Assembly: GCF_013385635.1 (NCBI RefSeq)
Contig: NZ_JACAPR010000019.1
Span: forward strand, 1-64,000
Reading direction: 5' to 3'
Length of the DNA stretch: 64,000 nucleotides
Source of the DNA: Pseudomonas gingeri
GTDB taxonomy: Bacteria; Pseudomonadota; Gammaproteobacteria; Pseudomonadales; Pseudomonadaceae
Shown here: positions 59,460 through 64,000 of the stretch, piece after piece
Position numbering within the stretch: position 1 is the first letter of the stretch
How the letters are laid out: each line of letters begins with the position of its first letter
Notes under the pieces: generated by a model
Databases searched by the model: none
Seen by the model: only the letters and a program-made list of their open reading frames with translations
What the model was told of the DNA's origin: nothing
Program-made: the position numbers and the translations under genes

Positions 59460-60782
59460 TTAGTACTGGGAAATATTGTTGTCTTTGGTTTCCGGAAGAA
59501 TGACCAGCAACACCACGAAGCAGATGGCAGACACCACGGCCAGGTACAGTGCCGGGATACTGGTATCGCCGGTGGCCTTGATCAGCGCGGCGGCAATGAA
59601 CGGCCCGGGGCCCGCCAACGTGGCCAGCGCGAGGTTATGGCCCAATGCGGCGCCGGTGGATCGAATCGATGCCGGGAATACCTCCACCAGAAGCACCACA
59701 TCCATGACGGCGGTAATGGCGACCAGCACGCCGAAGATGAGCAGGGCGACGATAATCAGGGCGGTGTTGCCGCTGTTGAGCATCCAGAAAATCGGATAGG
59801 CCATGACGGTCAGCGCGGCTGCCGCGAACAGCAACAATGGGCGACGACCGATTGCGTCGCTCAAGCGTCCGATGAGCGGGTTGACGATGCAGTAGACCAC
59901 CAGCGCAATGCTGCATAGCCACAGCGCTTTGCTCTTGGGCAAACCCACTGCGGTGACCAGGTGATTGTTTGCGTAGGTGATGAAGTAGTAGAGCGACACC
60001 CCGAACAGCGCCGAGAACGCGAAGGTGGTGATGAATGCCCGGCGTTTGGCGGCTGGCAGGGGCGCGGCCAGGGTCATGGACTCACGCTGTTTCACCAGCT
60101 CTTCGTAGACCGGGGTATCGCCGAGCTTGCGCCTGATGAAGATGGCCACGCCGGTCATGACGATAGAGGCGACAAAAGGAATCCGCCATCCCCACGCGGC
60201 CAACTGATCATCGCTCAGTCCCGAGGACAGCAAGGCGGCGGTGAAAGTACCGGACAGAAAGGCGAGCCCGGCGGTGCCGGTGATAACGCTGGCCGCGGTG
60301 GCCCTGCGATCGGGCGCGGCGCTCTCGACGATGTAGATCCCCGCGCTTGACCATTCGCCGCCAACCATCATCCCCTGGATGAAGCGCAGGGCGATCAGCA
60401 GGATAGGGGCGGCTATGCCGATGGCGTCATAGGGCAGCAGCAAGCCGATCAGCGTGGTGCAGACACCCATGCCGAAAACGGTCACGATCAGTACCGCCCG
60501 CCGACCGAGCCTGTCGCCCAGGGGCCCCAGGACCAGGGCGCCGAGGGGCCGCGAGAGAAAACCGACGGCAAACACGGCCAGCGACGACAGCAGTGACACA
60601 CCGGCAACCGCGGACGGAAAGAACAGCGCGCCGATCACCACGGCGAAGTAACCGTAGATCGCGAAGTCGAACCACTCCATGAAATTGCCGATGCCCACCG
60701 CGACGGCTCTTTTGCGCATGTCGACATGCGCTGTCCGGGAAGGGGTAAATCCCCTTTTTAGTGAATCCTGTGCCACGCTCAT
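59460..60782 (-). CDS. MHS-family (proline/betaine-type) MFS transporter
   Basis: This 440-residue 12-helix transporter of the metabolite:H+ symporter family contains the signatures IGNFMEWFDFAIYGYFA, RPLGALVLGPLGDRLGRRAVL, RFIQGMMVGGEWSSAGIYIVE and LTVMAYPIFWML. ATG 60782 follows GAGGGG; a longer frame from 60824 has a weak ribosome site. It is transcribed with the nitrilase gene and divergently from a LysR gene. MHS members carry organic acids, betaine or citrate-like compounds; a nitrile-related carboxylate is plausible. Confidence 0.9.
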   Translation of the reverse strand: MSVAQDSLKRGFTPSRTAHVDMRKRAVAVGIGNFMEWFDFAIYGYFAVVIGALFFPSAVAGVSLLSSLAVFAVGFLSRPLGALVLGPLGDRLGRRAVLIVTVFGMGVCTTLIGLLLPYDAIGIAAPILLIALRFIQGMMVGGEWSSAGIYIVESAAPDRRATAASVITGTAGLAFLSGTFTAALLSSGLSDDQLAAWGWRIPFVASIVMTGVAIFIRRKLGDTPVYEELVKQRESMTLAAPLPAAKRRAFITTFAFSALFGVSLYYFITYANNHLVTAVGLPKSKALWLCSIALVVYCIVNPLIGRLSDAIGRRPLLLFAAAALTVMAYPIFWMLNSGNTALIIVALLIFGVLVAITAVMDVVLLVEVFPASIRSTGAALGHNLALATLAGPGPFIAAALIKATGDTSIPALYLAVVSAICFVVLLVILPETKDNNISQY

Positions 60783-60865
60783 AAGGCTGCCCCTCGGGTT
60801 GGTTTTGTGTTCTTGTGGCGGCATCCTAGAAATGGCTCGGTACCTGGGGCAAACGATTAGAAAAT

Positions 60866-61789
60866 ATGAGCAGGATTAACGTACGTAATATCTCGCGCAC
60901 CGATCTGAATCTGCTGCTGACATTCCATTGTCTGATGACGGAGCGCAGCGCGACGCGGGCCTCGGCGGTGCTCCATGTGACGCAGGGCGCGGTCAGCTCG
61001 GCCTTGCGCCGACTTCGCGAGCAGTTCGGGGACGAATTGTTCGTAAGGACAAGCTCCGGCATGCAGCCGACCCGCAGGGCGTTGGAAATCGCACCGATGA
61101 TTGCGGAGGCCCTGTCCACGGTGTCGGCGCTGCTGGGGGCGGACGCAGCGTTCTCGCCCCAGGAGTCGCACTACGTTTTCAACCTGGCCATGTCCGACGA
61201 CCTGGAGGCGTTTCTGGCACCGAGGCTGGTGGAGGCGGTTTCCCGTGAGCGCCTGGGTATCCGCTTTGCGTTTCACCAGACCAACAGTTCGCTCTGGAAA
61301 AACGCCTTGCATGATCCGGCGATGGACCTGGTCATCTGCAGCGAGCCGAAGGATTTCAGCACGAACTATTCGTCGCAGGTGCTGTTCTCGTCATCCTATT
61401 CCTGCCTGTACCGGCCGGGAGCCGGAGAAGCGGAGCCGTTGAGCCTGGAGGACTACTTTGCCGCCGAGCATGTGCGGATCTGCTTCGATGGGCGGCGTGG
61501 TTTTATCGATGATCTTTTCGAGAAAGCGGGGCACACGCGCAAGGTGACCGCGTCCTTTACCCACTTCGCCGGGGCGCTCACCACCTTGCTGAGCAGCGAC
61601 GTGGTGGCGACGATCCCGACATTCGCCGCCCGGACCTTCTGTCAGCACATGGCGTTGACCCTGTGCCCGGTGCCCTTGGCGGTGCCCTCGTTCAGATGCT
61701 TCATGGTCTGGGATATCGCCAAGCAGGAAAAGCCGCAGCACGAGTGGATTCGCCGCTTTATTTCCCAGATCACCCAGGGCTTGGAGTGA
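60866..61789 (+). CDS. LysR-family regulator divergent from nitrilase/MHS operon
   Basis: This 307-residue LysR protein of the NodD-like group has a helix-turn-helix at about residues 12-70 (DLNLLLTFHCLMTERSATRA, VTQGAVSSALRRLREQFGDE) and a co-inducer domain (FNLAMSDDLEAFLAPRLV). The divergent layout 83 bp from the MHS start suggests it activates that operon in response to the nitrile or its product. The gene ends immediately beside an MFS remnant on the other strand, marking a recombination junction. Confidence 0.88.
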   Translation: MSRINVRNISRTDLNLLLTFHCLMTERSATRASAVLHVTQGAVSSALRRLREQFGDELFVRTSSGMQPTRRALEIAPMIAEALSTVSALLGADAAFSPQESHYVFNLAMSDDLEAFLAPRLVEAVSRERLGIRFAFHQTNSSLWKNALHDPAMDLVICSEPKDFSTNYSSQVLFSSSYSCLYRPGAGEAEPLSLEDYFAAEHVRICFDGRRGFIDDLFEKAGHTRKVTASFTHFAGALTTLLSSDVVATIPTFAARTFCQHMALTLCPVPLAVPSFRCFMVWDIAKQEKPQHEWIRRFISQITQGLE

Positions 61790-61798
61790 CGGCGGCTG

Positions 61799-61912
61799 AA
61801 CCGCCAGCAGGTAAATCGCCAGGTTGGATCCGAGCCCGTCGCAGACATCGGCGAGAAAGAAGTTCAGGCCGTCCAGGGAGAAATCATTACGTCGATTGGA
61901 GTGTGTGACCAC
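61799..61912 (-). pseudogene. 5' remnant of an MFS transporter gene
   Basis: Reading minus from GTG 61912 gives VVTHSNRRNDFSLDGLNFFL then ADVCDGLGSNLAIYLLAV, a convincing start of a Pseudomonas MFS transporter with the first membrane helix. After about residue 39 similarity stops (QPPSLQA), where the 3' end of the LysR gene begins. The remaining roughly 350 residues of such a transporter are missing. It is most simply a gene cut by insertion or deletion at about 61790. Confidence 0.65.
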
Positions 61913-62045
61913 GGGCGGCTGTCTTTATCGCTTGAGGTCACGGGAATGGGATCGACCTCGGTAGTGCTAGTGACTTGTCGCTCGCGGTTTTAGTTTCATG
62001 AAGGGCGAGGGGAGAGCCCTCGGCAAGGACGCAGGCCTCACGTGC

Positions 62046-63434
62046 TCACTGTTCCCGCCTGGGAAAAAACAGCTCGAAACAGGTCACGCCATGCTCGCTG
62101 GTGACGCTGTAGTGACCGCTGTGCAACTGCATGATGGTCGCCACGATCGACAGCCCAAGGCCATTGGACTGGGCCGAGCGTTCGCGTGACTGATCGACGC
62201 GGTAGAAGCGCTCGAACAGCCTCGGCAGGTGTTCCGCCGCAATGGTTGGCCCCTGGTTGCGTACGCGTAGCTTGATGCCATCCGCGGACGGTTCGGCCTG
62301 GATCAATAGCTCGGAGTTGGCGGCACCGTATTTGATCGCATTGGCGCACAGGTTGGCCAGGGCACGACGCAAGAGCATCGGCTCGGCCCAGACCAGGCCT
62401 TCGCCTTGGGCGCGGATGGTGATACCGGCGTCCGCGGCCAGTCCTTCGAAGTAATCGGCCACGCGTTCCAGTTCGTCGGCGGCGTTCAGTTCCTGGCGCT
62501 GATCACGGGCGCTTCCCGGATCGGTACGCGCGAGGAACAGCATGTTGTCGAGCATGCGAGCCAGGCGTTCGAGCTCTTCGACATTGGAGGCGAGCAACTG
62601 CTGGTAGTGTTCGACGCTGCGGTTCTGCTGCATGGCGACCTGGGTTTCACCCAGCAGGTTGTTGATCGGCGTGCGCAGTTCGTGGGCCATGTCGGTGGAC
62701 ACCTGGCTCAGCTGCGCAAAGCCCGTGGCCAGGCGCTCGAGCATGGTGTTGAAAGAGTCGATCATCGGCAGCAACTCCTTGGGCGCCCCCTGGCCGTCCA
62801 GGCGTTCGGTCAGGTTGCCGATGCCGATACCGTGGGCATGATGCGCCAGGCGCCTGAGGGGCAAGAGGCCACGGTGCACCACCACATAGCCGATCAGTGC
62901 CAGGACGATCGCCGCGAGGCTGGCCAGCACGTAGACGCTCAGGCGATAGCTGGCGAGCACAGCCGTGCGTTCGGTCATCAGCCGGCCAATGGTCACCTTC
63001 AGCTTGCCCGAATCAATGTTCGCGGAGATGGCGGAGAAGGGCGCGCCGTTCACGCCGGGCAGATGCTGGACATCGGTCAACGCCAGGGAATGGTTGATGG
63101 TCACTGGCGTGAGGTCGGGAATCTCGATATCCGCGGGGTTGACCTCCAGCAGGGGCTCTTGCCCCGATTCGCCGATCATCAGCACGGACTCGCGGTTGCC
63201 CAGCATGTTCTGGAACAGCACGGGCTTGGTCCTGATCAGCTCCAGCGTGTTGCTGTCGTTGAGAAAGTTGCGCAGCTGGTCGATGCGATAGACCAGGGTC
63301 GAGTCGTCGCGGCGTATCAGTTCGCGCTCGAGTTCGCGGTACAGGGCTACGCCGGTGGTTGCCAGCACAGCGAAGGCCAGCAGGACAAACACCAGGGCCA
63401 GGCGCAGCGTCAGGGAGTAATGGCGTCGGCTCAT
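62046..63434 (-). CDS. Heavy-metal-type sensor histidine kinase (CusS/CopS-like)
   Basis: This 462-residue membrane kinase has an N-terminal helix (LALVFVLLAFAVLATTGVAL) and a periplasmic domain with IRTKPVLFQNMLGN. A second helix (VYVLASLAAIVLALIGYVV) is followed by HAMP (PLRRLAHHAHGIGIGNL), a HisKA H-box MAHELRTPINNL near residue 250, and an HATPase (ANAIKYGA, RLFERFYRVD, GLGLSIVATIM). This is the CusS/IrlS heavy-metal kinase layout, usually for copper or silver. ATG 63434 overlaps the upstream response regulator stop by 4 nt. The metal is not deducible. Confidence 0.88.
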   Translation of the reverse strand: MSRRHYSLTLRLALVFVLLAFAVLATTGVALYRELERELIRRDDSTLVYRIDQLRNFLNDSNTLELIRTKPVLFQNMLGNRESVLMIGESGQEPLLEVNPADIEIPDLTPVTINHSLALTDVQHLPGVNGAPFSAISANIDSGKLKVTIGRLMTERTAVLASYRLSVYVLASLAAIVLALIGYVVVHRGLLPLRRLAHHAHGIGIGNLTERLDGQGAPKELLPMIDSFNTMLERLATGFAQLSQVSTDMAHELRTPINNLLGETQVAMQQNRSVEHYQQLLASNVEELERLARMLDNMLFLARTDPGSARDQRQELNAADELERVADYFEGLAADAGITIRAQGEGLVWAEPMLLRRALANLCANAIKYGAANSELLIQAEPSADGIKLRVRNQGPTIAAEHLPRLFERFYRVDQSRERSAQSNGLGLSIVATIMQLHSGHYSVTSEHGVTCFELFFPRREQ

Positions 63435-64000
63435 GGTTGCGTATCAAAGCGGTAGCCGATGCCACGCACACTGTGGATCAGCTTGACCTGGAAAGGGTCG
63501 TCGATTTTCAGGCGCAGGCGGCGCACGGCCACGTCCACCACGTTGGTGTCGCTGTCGAAGTTCATGTCCCAGACCCTGGAGGCGATCAACGAACGCGACA
63601 GCACCTGACCTTCATGCGTGGCGAACAAGTGCAGCAGGGCAAATTCCTTGTTGGTCAGTGTCACCCGCACGCCGGCGCGGGTGACGCGGCGCTTGATCAC
63701 ATCGATCTGCAGGTCGTCGATCTGCAGTTGCTCTTCTTCGCGAGTCGGCCCCCGCCGGGTCAGGGTACGCAGGCGTGCGACCAGTTCGGCGAAGGAAAAC
63801 GGCTTGATCAGATAGTCATCGGCCCCCAGTTCCAGGCCCTTGATACGGTCGGCGATATCATCCCGCGCGGTCAGGAACAGCACCGGCGTGTCGGCTTCCT
63901 TGCGCAGGCGGCGCAGGACTTCCCAGCCGTCCATCTTCGGCATCATCACATCCAGCACGATGACATCGAAGGACGTTTCCAGGGCCTGGTGCAGCCCATC
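63431..64000 (-). CDS. OmpR-family response regulator (CusR/CopR-like), 5' end cut
   Basis: The visible 3' part encodes the receiver from VIVLDVMMPKMDGWEVLR (phosphoacceptor Asp in LDVMMP) through FLTARDD and DYLIKPFSFAELVARL. The whole winged-helix output domain follows (VTLTNKEFALLHLFATHEGQ, VRRLRLKIDDPF, SVRGIGYRFD). The start lies outside the window; the frame is open to the last base (DGLHQALETSFD). It is coupled to the downstream kinase by a 4-nt overlap, and together they form a CusRS/CopRS-type system. Confidence 0.9.
   Translation of the reverse strand, partial: DGLHQALETSFDVIVLDVMMPKMDGWEVLRRLRKEADTPVLFLTARDDIADRIKGLELGADDYLIKPFSFAELVARLRTLTRRGPTREEEQLQIDDLQIDVIKRRVTRAGVRVTLTNKEFALLHLFATHEGQVLSRSLIASRVWDMNFDSDTNVVDVAVRRLRLKIDDPFQVKLIHSVRGIGYRFDTQP

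Noticed and set aside
61391..61912. Single 173-residue minus-strand protein
   Set aside because: Only the first 38 or so residues look like a real (MFS) protein; the rest is antisense to the LysR gene, so it is described as a gene remnant.

Overview
The window looks like chromosomal DNA of a Pseudomonas of the fluorescens lineage. It is GC-rich and densely coded. It carries an adjacent divergent mexT/mexS pair, a MuxABC-OpmB-type efflux operon, Pseudomonas-type REP palindromes, and small families I associate with the genus (DUF1652, YdcH, YbdD). No tRNA or rRNA gene and no CRISPR array was seen. All functional calls come from reading motifs and from remembered families; no database search was run.

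Left part (1-10030). mexT and mexS are divergent, with mexEF-oprN probably just outside the left edge. A roughly 600-bp regulatory-looking gap with a short ORF follows. Next come an unusual PP-loop (adenine-nucleotide alpha-hydrolase-like) protein and a MocR-type regulator whose pyridoxal lysine appears to be replaced. After these lies a FAN1-type nuclease overlapping an XPD/DinG-like helicase that has an N-terminal nuclease-like domain. A LexA-like box precedes this repair pair.

Terpene island (10004-18009, minus strand). The order of transcription is idi, dxs, ispH, terpene synthase, ispG, terpene synthase, dxr, mostly with ATGA overlaps or gaps of 2-26 nt. It pairs two class I terpene synthases with what should be second copies of four MEP-pathway genes plus an IPP isomerase. 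ispD, ispE, ispF and a prenyl-diphosphate synthase are absent from the window. The divergent mux efflux operon (18316-27072) follows.

Middle (27147-39509). This part holds a DUF3142 lipoprotein overlapping a repeat-type envelope protein, YdcH, three tandem copies of a 126-bp REP unit, a purine nucleoside permease, and a solitary tyrosine recombinase behind a consensus-like LexA box. An esterase, a PAS-LuxR regulator, DUF1652, an alpha/beta hydrolase, Cu/Zn superoxide dismutase preceded by a coupled small ORF, and an atypical CLC channel complete it.

Siderophore island (39714-53342). A FyuA-like TonB receptor, an FptX-like permease, one NRPS (ArCP-Cy-A[MT]-PCP-TE), a PchC-like thioesterase, PchB, PchA and PchD run in one direction and meet a convergent TetR gene. 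It resembles a pyochelin pathway cut down to one cysteine module, predicting a salicyl-thiazoline carboxylate (dihydroaeruginoic-acid-like, possibly methylated).

Right part (53578-64000). This holds a lipoprotein and a Cache-domain two-component system divergent from cstA-ybdD, with a strong inverted repeat between them. A nitrilase and MHS transporter with a divergent LysR regulator follow, then the remnant of an MFS gene, and a CusRS/CopRS-like two-component system cut by the window end.
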